In this document: piece by piece, positions 35,711 through 46,812 of the stretch
Layout: every line of letters begins with the position of its first letter
Numbering within the stretch: position 1 is the stretch's first letter
NCBI GenBank assembly: GCA_030770535.1
Contig: JASVEC010000052.1
Coordinates: 177,134 to 241,133, forward strand
Origin: Batkoa obscura
Lineage: Eukaryota > Entomophthoromycota > Entomophthoromycetes > Entomophthorales > Batkoaceae
DNA length: 64,000 bases
Direction of reading: 5' to 3'
Made by a program: the position numbers and the translations under genes
The notes under the pieces: generated by a model
Databases searched by the model: none
Seen by the model: only the letters and a program-made list of their open reading frames with translations
Told to the model about the DNA's origin: nothing

Positions 35711-35959
35711 AATGTTGGATTCGGGTTTATAAGAACATTTAAATTCTTGGAAACGCTAATAGATGGAAGTCTCATTGTATTATAATTGTTTTCTAGTAAT
35801 GGGTGCCTTTTTTATTATAACAAACTATAAATAAATAGTTGAAATAATTTTGAAATAATAGTACTTAAAGCTTCTTAATATTAAGCTAATTTATTTCAAT
35901 AGAGACTAAATATGGCTAAAACGTAAAATTAATTTGCTTACTTAAGTTTTAACAAAGAT

Positions 35960-36063
35960 ATGGGGATGATTTTTTTAGTTTCATTGCTTTTTCCATTTTT
36001 TAAGCCCTATTTGAGCGGAAAAATTGTTAGCAAAATTCTTAAACATAAAAATACATCCTCATA
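35960..36063. mobile_element. GGGGATGT MITE
   Basis: ATGGGGATGATTTTTTTAG to AAAAATACATCCTCATAT; flanked by ATA on the left and TAT on the right. Confidence 0.82.
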
Positions 36064-36782
36064 TATTAAAACTATCCTTTTAATTAGGACTATAATAAGA
36101 CTGGATTTATTAAACTTCAAATATATTAACATCTTTTTATCTAGAATTAAAAATATTATTGTTTTCAATGATTAAAAGAAATTGAATAGTTAAACTTTTA
36201 AAAAGTTGAAATAGCGATAATAAACATTACTTTATTATAATAAAAATTAAACTAATACATTTATTTAACTTATATAACGTTAGATAGAATAAAATAGAAT
36301 GAAGAATAAAAATATAAGGCAATAGGTTATCCGATTAACTTAGGTAAGGAATAAAAAATTGGAGTTCAACAGATTAATACGATAGATTAGAATAACAATA
36401 ATGTTAACGAGTTATTTATCATAACCAAGCAATAATTTAAGTGTAATACTAACATATTGTTTGGGCTTTGAAATTAAAACAGAATGGATTCAAAGGTAAA
36501 TTAATATTAGAAAAAGCTATAAAATAAAGTCAAAATTCATCTAATTACTTGTAGTAGTAAGCGTTGACCTAATATTGTTAATGATAGATAGTAAGGATAT
36601 TTTGTTAAAAGTTTATAATCAAAAATATGGAAATCCTAAGTTACTGTCTATCTTTAGCTTGGATGTGTCTGTAATTATAATTATTATTGATTATCTTTTT
36701 GATTTAAATTTCATATAATCAAATAAATTTGTATCTTCACATTCTAGAAAATCTCTTTTTGAACTTAAAAAATCATCAACAT

Positions 36783-36883
36783 TGGGGATGTATTTTTGTA
36801 TTTAAGAATTTTACTAACAATTTTTCTGCTCAAATAACGCTTAAAAGATGCAAAAAGTAATGAAGCCAAAAAAACATCCCCAT
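36783..36883. mobile_element. GGGGATGT MITE inside the decayed coiled-coil gene
   Basis: TGGGGATGTATTTTTGTATT to AAAAACATCCCCA, internal TTTTTCTGCTC and GATGCAAAAAG. Confidence 0.82.
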
Positions 36884-37973
36884 TATTATTTTCTACAAGT
36901 GGTCTTTTTTCCATTAGTTGATTAATAGCAAAGGGTTTAGATTCCTCTTTTTTAATCTGTGTAAGCTCATTGTTATTTTCATTACTACAACTTTGAAAAA
37001 TTGATAATAGATAGTTTTCTAAATACTTTTTAGTATTGATATTACTTTGTTCTTGATCAATTTTAATCTAAATAGAAAATTAATTAAACAATTAATAATA
37101 TATAGTTATTTAAACTTACCTTAATTTTCTTATCATCAAAAAGGTTAGCATCTTGACGTCCTGGAAATCTTTTTTTCAAATTTGAAGTGTTACTAACATT
37201 GTTGTTTTCTATACAAGCTAGACAACTATTAAATTCCACATTAGATGAACCCTGTTTGCTATATAACGTCTCTACTATATCACTATAAGATTGAAAAATA
37301 TACTAATTTTATTGGCAGCTAACTTAATATTGTCATTTATATACTTTTTTGCTTGAACTTCAAACTTCTTAAAATCCCAAGATGATTCTTTCACATAATC
37401 ATTTAAATTTATATATATATGTCTGTTAACTTTAATATTGGCTATTTTTATTATTGAATGATGCTTTTAAGTTATCTTTTATCTATTTTACTTTATTTTT
37501 GAATTTGGATTTCACCTCATAATCTATGATCAAACTTATTTTCATCTTATTCAGCATTATTTAATACTTCCTTAATTAAATGTCCATTCTTATTTTGATT
37601 TTTGATTTGATATGGCATTTTCCTAAATAATTCCTTAATTGTTAATAACATTCTAATTATTTTCTCATTATTAAATTGTGTTAACTTGATTAATGCCTTG
37701 TTTATTGTTCAAGGCTTCCAGTAACTTTATTTCTTTATTTTTAATATTAACTATACTTAATAACTCTTGTACTTTTTTTAATTTATTTTTGTTGGGCTCG
37801 TTTGTGTCAAAGCTACATTAAGTTCATTTTGGTTAATTGCTAACTAATCTTTATTTGATTTAAGTTCATGAGTTATAGTGTAAAAATTGACTTCACACAA
37901 ATTTATTTTACTTTTCAAACTAGCTGTTTCTTTATCACTTCTTAATTGAAACATTGAGATTAGCATTTAATAT

Positions 37974-38075
37974 ATGTGGATGTATTTTTGTGTTTAACAA
38001 TTCTACTAATGATTTTTCCACTTAAATAGCGCTTAAAAGATAGAAAAAGTAATGAAGTCAAAAAAACACCCCATA
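37974..38075. mobile_element. GGGGATGT MITE inside the decayed coiled-coil gene
   Basis: ATGTGGATGTATTTTTGTG to AAAAAACACCCCATAT, internal TTTTTCCACTTAAATAGCGC. Confidence 0.82.
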
Positions 38076-38632
38076 TTTAATTCTTCAATTTTATTATCTA
38101 TTTTGTTAGTTTTATCTTCTAATTTGACTATTATACTCTTATCTCCTTTAGCTTCATTATTTAATTCAGTATTGAGCTGACTTAAATTATTGGCTTTACT
38201 GCTTAATTTCTAATTGTCCTTTTCGTTTTGATTATTGCATTGTTATCTTCTTCGAACTTAGTGATGACTATATTGTTGATGTTTCTTGAGCCATTAACAT
38301 TTTAACACATTCATTTCGCCCTGTTTTTCATATCAACTGCTTCATCTCTATCTGCTTTAGTTTTAACATTGATATTGATGTTCAATTCATTTAATTGATC
38401 AATTTTTAACTTTAACCTTCCATTCTCTTGCTTTAATTCTCTAAATTTGTTACCCAATCCTCCATAAATCAATTCAGCTAAACAACTACTGTTTTCTCTA
38501 CTTTTCATTTTTAATTCATCTTTAACTCGCTTTTACTACCAGGTTCTTAATAATAAAGAAAGGATTTTCTTTTAGTAAAGACTTTGCCTGGGTTTTTACT
38601 TGGCTTAAACTGATTTTCTCTACATTCGACAT

Positions 38633-39369
38633 CTTGTAAAACAAATTTCAAAAAGAGATTATATTTTCTCTATAAAGCTAGATTTAATTAATTCAGTCAC
38701 TTATAAAATTTACTTAGTTTAGTTTAGCTTTGAGCTCTATAAATAGTTTACATAGCTTCGGTTTTAGCCAACTAAAAATACAATGTTTTATTATAATTGG
38801 ATATTATTGTCTTTTTAATAGTATTCATTCAAAGTACCAAATTATTAAAATCAAAAGAATAAAAATTTATTAATGTAAGAAATAGTGTTGGCCCAGTTCT
38901 ATAAATTGTACTAGATAATAGTTAGAAAACATTTACGTTATTTATTTTTTATTTTACTATTTAAAATAAAGTGATTAATTTTATTAGTTATAAGCACTTA
39001 CTTTTATAGAATATAATTGTTTAGCATGCTTGTTCTAATTATTAGCAAACTAAATATCACTTTTTTTAACCCTATAAAATTAGTTTTACCGTTTTATAAT
39101 GTCAAAAGATAAAACTTATATATTTCAATAATGAGGAGGATTTAATTGAGATGTCAGTTCAATAGTAGTAGCTTTATTTTCGAATAAAACTAAAGTTGTA
39201 AAACCTATAGTCATTTTTTTAAGTTTATTGATATAGAAGTAGTGCTCTTCAAGTTTTACAATATATAAAGAGAATAACCAAATAAATGAAGCAGAAAAGA
39301 TATTCATCTTTTAAATATAATACCCACTTGAAGAAACCGGAAAATGAATGATTGAAATGTCAACAGTAT
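38633..39369. other. Intergenic
   Basis: About 740 bp, AT-rich. A 60-codon minus-strand frame at 39125-39307 starts with a hydrophobic stretch but has no relatives I know and no splice context; not called. Confidence 0.4.
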
Positions 39370-39469
39370 ATGGGGCTATTTTTGATTTCATTATTTTTCC
39401 ATTTTTTAAGCACTATTTGAACGGAAAAATTATTAGTGAAATTCTTAAATACAAAAATACATCCCCATA
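39370..39469. mobile_element. GGGGATGT MITE
   Basis: ATGGGGCTATTTTTGATTTC to AAAAATACATCCCCAT, with TATA on the left and ATAT on the right. One of the best copies in this orientation. Confidence 0.85.
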
Positions 39470-39479
39470 TATTTAATTC

Positions 39480-39760
39480 CAAGCTAAGGCTTATGTTACT
39501 TTACCATGCTAAATAGGAAATAGGATAAACTACAAAGGGATGAAAGGAAAGAGGCTGAAGCCATTAAAAATGAGACAAGACTAGTAGTAAGGTATGAACA
39601 GATAAAAAAGTGAAAGAGAACAAACAACAATTGTTAGAGGACTTGGTCAAAGCCCAAAATTCTCTAAAGACTAGAAAGGAGAGTTACAATCGAATAAGAG
39701 ATTTTCAGCTTGGGGAAAGGGAAGAAGGGCTGAAGGATTTGCTGATGTGATAAGTTGCGA
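39480..39760 (+). pseudogene. Decayed coiled-coil coding fragment
   Basis: Two frames on the plus strand code for charged helical pieces: DERKEAEAIKNETRLVVRYE, then after a frame change KVKENKQQLLEDLVKAQNSL and KESYNRIRDFQLGEREEG. The base composition is visibly richer in G than its surroundings (runs such as GGGGAAAGGGAAGAAGGGC). A stop lies in each frame, no start or intron is obvious, and the source gene is unknown. It may be a relic of a duplicated gene or of a DNA transposon's coding part. Confidence 0.4.
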
Positions 39761-40940
39761 TAGAAAGAGCAATAGATCCTATAATCATGAAGAGCACTGT
39801 ATTAGGGATCTACAGGGGGGAAGATTCAAGGCTAGTGGAATGACTAAATGTTCTAATATCTTTGTACTTTTCTATTTAGCCAGATTTCCATTCGTTATTC
39901 CTTAAAAAAAACCCTTTAACCATTTGGGTACTATTCTTTAGAAAGTTTTGATTCCAAGCAAAAAGACTTTTATATAAATCTTAAAGGAGTCATAAATATC
40001 CCTAAGTTTACTATTTGTAGTAGTAGTAGAATGCTAGATTTACGATAAAAGGTTAAGAATAATTATGTGAAGAAATTAATCTGAAGCTGGAACGTGAGAA
40101 TATTTAATTGAAGGAAGTTAGTTACTCTAGAGTGAGTGTTATTTAAGGGTTTTCATTTAATAGATATATAATGGATATATTGGTCAAAATATACAAGTAG
40201 TCAAAAGTATATATTCTATAGAAATACCTAAATTCAATCGATATTTAAATGATTATAAATCATTATAGATTCTTATGTTTCTGAGCTTTCTCCTTTACCA
40301 TTTCGATATAAATAAATAAAATAACTGTTAAAATTCTAATGAAATTCGACATTGATAATTTATATTAAAAACTTGTATAATATAAATTTAGTGTTATTTT
40401 TTAAAGCATATAATAGCTACTCTTAAATAAAGGAGAAACAATCAGACTCGAAATGGATGAACATACAAACATTTATTGTTTATTGTTTTACAAAAATTTA
40501 ATTGTGTTGAATGTTTTACTTTAGTTTAAGTATAATAATTAAGGTAATACTTATTAAAGTTTAATAGATTATGTGTATATGTATATGTATATGTGTTTAA
40601 TTGTAATTATAAATCGCATAAAGTTTAAAACCAATTAAAATTTGAAAACAAAAGGTCTATTAATTTTAAATTTTATAGCGATATTAAAATGTTTTTATTT
40701 GTAATAAATTTAAGTCTAATTGTAATAAAATCATTTTAAACAACTATGAACCCTCTATTTACTTTTAAAAAAGAGAACTAAAAGTATTAAAATTACAACA
40801 AAATTTTACGAAGTATTATTTTTACCACACTTGCACTTACAAATAAAAATGAAATGTATGAAACAAAAATAAAAATCCAGTTTATTTTATTTATACTTTA
40901 TAGTTATGTTTATATTTATAGTTTCCCACCAACTTTTAGT
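39761..40940. other. Intergenic
   Basis: About 1.2 kb. A short TATGTATATG microsatellite lies near 40573-40593. No gene or transposon copy recognised. Confidence 0.4.
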
Positions 40941-41419
40941 TTAAAAAGGCGTCAATAAATTTAAATAAGGGATACCAGCATCAATATCAATGAATTTTTC
41001 TACCCCATTAATATCGAAATATACCCTAACTTTATTATTCAAAATAAAATTACCTAGAAAATAAAAGTATATACATTAAATTATATTGAAATTTATAAAT
41101 CTAAAAACTTACCCAAATCATCATTAAAAACTTGAAAACGTTCCACCCTAACATTTGCATTTGTATTAAAATTTACTCCTGAGTTGAATGGAGTTTGGAC
41201 ATTGCCCGCTATCCCTACCCCTTTGCCCAAGGATTCTGCTAACACAGATTGTGTATTGCCATTATTAAATGTATCTTGTTTAAACAATGCCCCATCGGTA
41301 TTAGCATGACGATCTAATTCTTGATTATAATTCAAATTAACATCCGTACCAATACTTAAGATAGTTTTTAATATAGCCAAACATGGAACTAAATAGAAAA
41401 TCATTTTTGTAATAAACAA
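40941..41419 (-). CDS. Small secreted protein of unknown function
   Basis: Two exons, about 140 residues. The start is either the ATG at 41419 (MFITKMIFYLVPCLAILKTI) or five codons later at 41404; both give a signal peptide. The mature part is Asn/Gly-rich (GTDVNLNYNQELDRHANTDG, GKGVGIAGNVQTPFNSGVNF) and continues after the intron with NFILNNKVRVYFDINGVEKF and ends LNLLTPF. No Cys pairs, membrane segment or known domain is seen. The second exon encodes alternating hydrophobic residues like a short beta sheet. An intron with consensus GTAAGT and TAG ends supports it being real. Confidence 0.6.
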
Positions 41420-42517
41420 TGTTATTGTTATATTTCATTATATATTACTATTTAATCTATCATATCATTTTAATAAGATGCATCAGTACTTTAAAGATAA
41501 AATAACTTTTAAATAAAATTCAAAACTTAAGGGTGATAAAAAGTTTGTCTGCAAACGGTTAAGTTTATTAGTAAGTTGTCTATTTTAAGTTAACAAGTAA
41601 GTGGGGATGAAATTCTATAGATTTATTTCTACAATTTACTAGCATTTAGTTAAAATATAAAAAAACATACTAGTTTTAATTTTCTAATTAAATGATATTA
41701 AATCATCTGTTAATATTTTTTACTTTTATTTAATGTGATTCATTTGATAAATTAAATTTAAAAATTGATAAATTTAAAATATCTGCTTTCACATGATGCT
41801 ATTAAAATTTCAGAACTCTAATTAATAAGAGTATCAAAGCTAATCAATTTCAAGCCAAGTATTGTTATCTAAATCAATTAACTCATTCATAAACTTCATG
41901 TGTAAAATACTCGTCTATATTTTGATCCTTGATTCACAGTATTATTAATATTATATTAATAATTCTACGAGTATTTCTTACAATTTGATAATAAAGAATG
42001 AATCATAAAGGTTGTATTTTATTTTTAGCTGTTATCTGAAACATCAATAATAATTGGATTAAAACTAAAACTTGTTTCAGTTCAGAAAACTTCTAAAATT
42101 TTGATAAAAAATATTACCGAAATTAACTTTTTGATTGGACAGGAGTAATATCTTGATTTTTTTTTCAAAAAAAGGTAGTTACAAATTAAATCAATTAGCA
42201 TAAAGCTTTTACTAAGCTACAGTTAATATTAAAAAGAACAGTTAACTAAAAAAAACAAGGTTCAAATGAAAGGATGAATTTTATTGGTCTAATATATAGA
42301 AATCACCTTTCTCGCACCACTTAAACTCATTTAAAATTAAGAGGGGAAAATGAATTTGGTAACAAAACTTGGAAAATACTTCGATTCTTATTTGATAACT
42401 TTACATACCAAGTAAAATGTATAGTAACACCCTTACTTTTAATTAAATAATTGTAAAAAAAAAAGATATATAAACATTAAGTTTCCATCAAATTTAATTT
42501 AATTTCAATCTTGAATT
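41420..42517. other. Divergent promoter region
   Basis: About 1.1 kb between two divergent genes. A TATA-like TATATAAA at 42467-42474 lies about 45 bp before the ATG at 42518. Nothing else recognised. Confidence 0.45.
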
Positions 42518-43786
42518 ATGCAATTAAAAAAAAAATTGAGCTATAATTTATTAAATTTATTCCATTCGAATAATAACGAGGATAGTGCCTCCACTAAACA
42601 TATTACTATCAATGAAGATCAACCAACAAAACATACTAGTAAACAATTAAAGCCTACGCAGTCTTTGAATAATTTAAACCATAGTTCATTTAAAGCTGTG
42701 TTTAATAAATTAGTGCCAAATAAAAGAAATAGTGTTATACAACCTTTACAACCCAATGTAACTCTTGAAGCTCCTCCTTCCCCTACTTTATCAGCCAGTT
42801 CTCATATCACCAGTTCTTCCGATTCTTCCCATTTTAATGACTTAGATTACCAACATGAGGGTAGTTTACGTTCCATACCTTTACAAAAGATAGCCTCTTC
42901 CCCAATCTCTTCAGTCCAAGGTAAAATTTCCCCAAGGACAAGATCTAATTCACATACAACAGTATCAAGTCAAGGCATTGCCTTAACTCATTCTAGATCT
43001 CATTCTTCATCCCAAGCAGAAGAAAGTTTAAATGAAAAAAGTACCAAGGTAGTGAACAAAAAGAGTTCCTTTTCAGCTAATTTATCAAATTTATTTAAAA
43101 GTAATAAGACGCCATTAGGAGGAACATCCACTAAATCAATAGAGTTTATGAATCTTAATTTAAAAGCACCCGATATGGAAGTTTATGAGCCTTTTCAACA
43201 TAGCTTAAGCTCAAATCATAAATCGGTAGTTAATATAGAAGAAATGAAAGCCAAAAAAATGTTTTTTTATTTCAAATTAATTAAAGAAAGTTTATTAATT
43301 GGTCAAAAGGTTACCGATAAATTATATATACCTAAACAAGTGTGGTATCAAAATAACGTTAGCTTATCTAATATGGATGAGAAAGTCAAAAGATTACAAT
43401 TATTAACTCAACATTTTAATAACTTAATGGAAAATGATTTTAATGAGTTATCAAGTGTTAAATGTAAATTAGAAGCTTTGGGTAGTAGTATTACTAACTT
43501 TCAAATCATCAATAAGGAAAAGAAAAAGAATGATGGTTACACCTTGACGGAATACTCCAGCATTTTATTAAATTTTTTAATTGAAAGTCAACATTTTGAG
43601 ACCACTTACCTTTATCTATTAAAATTAAAAAAATGTCAAAATACTCAACAAGTTAATAATGTCCTTCATCCTATTCATTGTGTTACTAATTATTTGATCC
43701 ATACTTTATTAAGAGAATTATTTAGTGACATTACTATTCTCTTAAATCATTATCTATCCTCTATCAATACTGATCTTCTTATTTAA
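42518..43786 (+). CDS. Ser-rich protein with helical C-terminal half, unrecognised
   Basis: One uninterrupted frame of 422 residues. Residues 1-240 are disordered and rich in Ser, Asn and Thr, with proline-directed sites (PPSPTLS, SSPIS, ISPRTRS) and two similar short blocks, NLLNLFHSNNNE near the start and NLSNLFKSNKTP near residue 190. Residues 240-422 are helical and better ordered: KKMFFYFKLIKESLLIGQKV, KLYIPKQVWYQNN, MDEKVKRLQLLTQHFNNLM and a Leu-rich C-terminus (LLRELFSDITILLNHYL). It looks like a phospho-regulated cytosolic protein, perhaps of the cytoskeleton or cell polarity, but that is a guess. The intronless frame is long for this AT-rich genome, so it is certainly coding. Confidence 0.65.
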   Translation: MQLKKKLSYNLLNLFHSNNNEDSASTKHITINEDQPTKHTSKQLKPTQSLNNLNHSSFKAVFNKLVPNKRNSVIQPLQPNVTLEAPPSPTLSASSHITSSSDSSHFNDLDYQHEGSLRSIPLQKIASSPISSVQGKISPRTRSNSHTTVSSQGIALTHSRSHSSSQAEESLNEKSTKVVNKKSSFSANLSNLFKSNKTPLGGTSTKSIEFMNLNLKAPDMEVYEPFQHSLSSNHKSVVNIEEMKAKKMFFYFKLIKESLLIGQKVTDKLYIPKQVWYQNNVSLSNMDEKVKRLQLLTQHFNNLMENDFNELSSVKCKLEALGSSITNFQIINKEKKKNDGYTLTEYSSILLNFLIESQHFETTYLYLLKLKKCQNTQQVNNVLHPIHCVTNYLIHTLLRELFSDITILLNHYLSSINTDLLI

Positions 43787-43849
43787 ACCCTTTAACTCTA
43801 TATGTTTATGCTATAGTATAGTATAATTTTGTATATATAAATATTATTT

Positions 43850-46400
43850 GTCTTACAATCTTTCCCCAATGTTCATTAATTAATAAAAATAAAAATTTAA
43901 GTTAGATGTAGTTCTTATTCTTTAGTGTTTATTATTTAGCCTAATTATTTTCATATAGTTATTTATATGCTAGTATCTAGAATTGGGATACTGATATGAG
44001 TAGTGTTACAATAATATAATAAAGAATAAATATGAAATAAAAATAAAGGTCACAAATCGAGCATTAAAATAAAGGAGCATATAGAAAACCTCCTATTATT
44101 ATTCAAAAATTATATAGAAAGTTAAACCTTAATCTTAGTGTCACTTCCGCTTTACAATCTATTGTTTTTACCTTATATTTATATGCTATTATATTAGAAT
44201 AGTGATGCTATTGTGGGTGGTATTGTATTAATACAGATAAGGAATAAACTACAAAAAGATAAATCTTATAACCAGGCATTGTTTATGGAAGGTATACAAA
44301 AAACCATATCGTTATTTGAAAAACACGAAAAGTTTAAAAACTTAATCAAGTATCACTTCCACTATAAAATGTACCAATTTTTTATTAAAAGCTTTTTCGC
44401 ATGTTTGCTAAAATCTATATTCAAGTTTGATATCTCTTATTCTTAATAACTTATTTATTTCTATATACTTGTTTATATGCTATAATAAAGAATAATAGAT
44501 TTTGATGTGGGTGAGTACTATGATAGAGTAATAAAGAATAAACTAAATTAAAATATACAGAGTTAGATTGCGCACAAAAAGAGAAGGCTTATAAAACCAC
44601 TTATTATTTAAAATATGTGGAACGTTGAAAAGTTTAATCTTACTACTATTTCCACATTATAATATATTATTTTCCCACATACTTCCTCCCATTGTTTATT
44701 AATCAATATAGATTAAAGAATAAAAAAATCCTCAAACTAGCTACTTTATTATCATTTAAGATATTATTATCTATTGAATATATGTAGATATGTGAAATAG
44801 AGTGCTTGACATGGGTAGTTTTAGTTTAATCAAAAACATAATAGATTAATTAAAGGTAAAGTTACAACCGTATAGTTGACAAAGGAAAAACCATAACTAA
44901 AGCTACTTACTATTTGAAAAACAAATGAAACAAGTAAAAGGAGTAAAAGAATAGACACTACTTTTGTTATATAATGGATTATTTTTGTACTACGTCCTGC
45001 CTCTCATTGATCATTAATTTGTGAAAAATAACAGCATATAGACAGTAATGCAAAAATGAGTAAACTAAATAACAAGTTATTAAGAATAGAAAACTATATA
45101 CATTTAATAGAATAGAATAATAAAATTTGATGCGGATAAGTGTTGGATAAAATCATAAAGAATAAACTAAAATAAAATATGTAAAGTTATAATTACGCAT
45201 AAAAAGAGAAGGCTCACACAAAACCACTTATTGATATTTTAAAATAGATGGAAAAGATAAAAATAATAGTGTCACTTCCACTTTATAATAATTTATTTTC
45301 ACTTTGACTTTGTCAAATCCTTGTAATTTAATTCATTATATGGGGATGTATTTTTATGTTTAAAAATTTTACTAATAATTTTTCCGCTTAAATAGCGCTT
45401 AAAAATGAAAAAGATAATGAAGTCAAAAAAATACTCCCATATTTTATATTTTATATTCACATTCTCCTTTATTCACTCTTAAAAAGTAAAGCATTTGGGG
45501 TTTTATCTATTCAAGTTTCATAAAAAAAAGTTTAATAGTATAAAAATAAATTATTGTATAGGATGATTCACTTGATAAAGTGAAGTATCATAATAATATA
45601 AATAAAGTTTAAATAAAAGTTTAAAACTTGTAATTGGAAGCATTGAAAAAAGCACATAAGAAACTGATAATTAACAATTGAAAGTTATACAAGATTAAAA
45701 TAGCTTGGTTATAATGTTACTTTCATTTTAAAATGTAATATTTTCATTATACAACTTTTTCTAAATGTTTGTTAATATAAATATTCAACTTCAATAGTTT
45801 TTATTATTCTCAACTATTAATTATCTTAACTATTAACTATCTGAATTACATATTTCTGGAACTAGAGTAACTTGGAGGGTCCTTCTTAAGTATGTAAGCC
45901 CTTATTTTTATATTATTGTTTATATGCAATTATATTAGACTAATATATCTAGATGTGGTTGAGTATTAGAATAATATAAAGATAAATAAGAAATAAAAGG
46001 ATAAAAGTTACAATTGAACCATTGTTAATATAAGGTAGAGTGAAAACTATTTATTGTTTAAAAAATTGTATCGAAAGTTTAATCTAAATGTTATTTCCAC
46101 TTTATGATATATCACTTTATATCAAACGCTTTTTCCCATTTTTATTAACAAAATAAAAAACGTTAAAATCAGATATACCTTTTTATTTTTAATAGCTTAT
46201 TATCCAGATCATTTATTTTTATATTATTGTTTATATATTAATATATTGAAATAACAGATTTAAAGATGGATAAGTATTATTATAAGCAAAAACTAGTATT
46301 TTAAATTCAAAGTAAACGTAACGATCCTTACATCAATCATGAAAGATATACATAAAACTACTTATCACAATCTTATAAAAAAATTACAAAAAGCTTAAAA
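43850..46400. repeat. Degenerate tandem repeat, about 300-bp unit
   Basis: At least seven weakly similar units follow one another. Landmarks recur in order: TTTATATGCTA (about 43961, 44179, 44469, 45913), GATGTGGGTGAGTA-like segments, AATAAAGAATAAACTA (for example 44542, 45148), AAAACCACTTATTATTTAAA, AAAGTTTAATCTTA and GTCACTTCCACTTTATAAT (about 44140, 44346, 44647, 45275, 45716, 46093). Spacings are mostly 300-340 bp once the MITE at 45340-45440 is removed. No unit codes for protein; the 77-codon frame at 44213-44446 lies inside one unit. The divergence means it is an old array. Confidence 0.65.
45340..45440. mobile_element. GGGGATGT MITE inside the tandem repeat
   Basis: ATGGGGATGTATTTTTATG to AAAAAAATACTCCCAT, flanked by TAT/ATT; internal TTTTTCCGCTTAAATAGCGC. 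Confidence 0.82.
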
Positions 46401-46812
46401 AGTTTGGTTCTTAGTTACAAAAATGGCGGAAGTAAAGTATAAGAATATGTTTTCAAAAAATATTCTAATTAGGATATTGGGGTGAAAATCCAGAGATTAG
46501 AAGTGAATTTACTATTCTTTTATAAAAATTTTAAGGGATTGATAAAAAATATGTCATTTCTAAAAATAAAAATTATTGAAGGACATGGTTCTTATTTGAA
46601 GAATTAATGAAGCTTTTGATGTAATTTTTAGATCCACCTTAAACATTGCAAAATTCTGATTTTTTTAATTTAAAATTTTGATGCTAATTTTAATAAAATT
46701 TCAAACAACCCCCACCCCCTCGATCTTAGCAACTGGTTGAAAAAAAAACATTTCGAAGTAAATCATCCCTTTAAATCTCATAAATTACTAAAATCCAGTT
46801 CAACTTCAACTA

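Larger units (their letters stand above)
34961..36690. other. Intergenic with two MITEs
   Basis: About 1.7 kb with MITEs at 35621-35710 and 35960-36063, both in the opposite orientation to 33490. Open frames of 70-odd codons here are read through the MITEs and are not genes. Confidence 0.5.
36691..38632 (-). pseudogene. Decayed coiled-coil protein gene with two MITE insertions
   Basis: Starting from the ATG at 38632 (MSNVEKISLSQVKTQAKSLL) the minus strand codes in pieces for a long helical, Lys/Glu/Asn-rich coiled coil: FRELKQENGRLKLKIDQL, NLSQLNTELNNEAKGDKS, KLEDKTNKIDNKIEELN, MFQLRSDKETASLKSKIN. The frame shifts near 38540 and near 38310 and has several stops afterwards, so it cannot be translated as one protein. 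A normal intron remains near 37067-37119, followed by KIDQEQSNINTKKYLENY. MITEs sit at 36783-36883 and 37974-38075 within it. The last piece is FLSSKRDFLECEDTNLFDYM. I do not recognise the family. It looks like a dead host gene, though the C-terminal third stays rather clean. Confidence 0.6.

Noticed and set aside
39125-39307. 60-codon minus-strand frame with hydrophobic start
   Set aside because: Looks a little like a secreted peptide but has no support beyond the frame.
44213-44446. 77-codon plus-strand frame
   Set aside because: Inside one unit of the tandem repeat; other units do not keep the frame.
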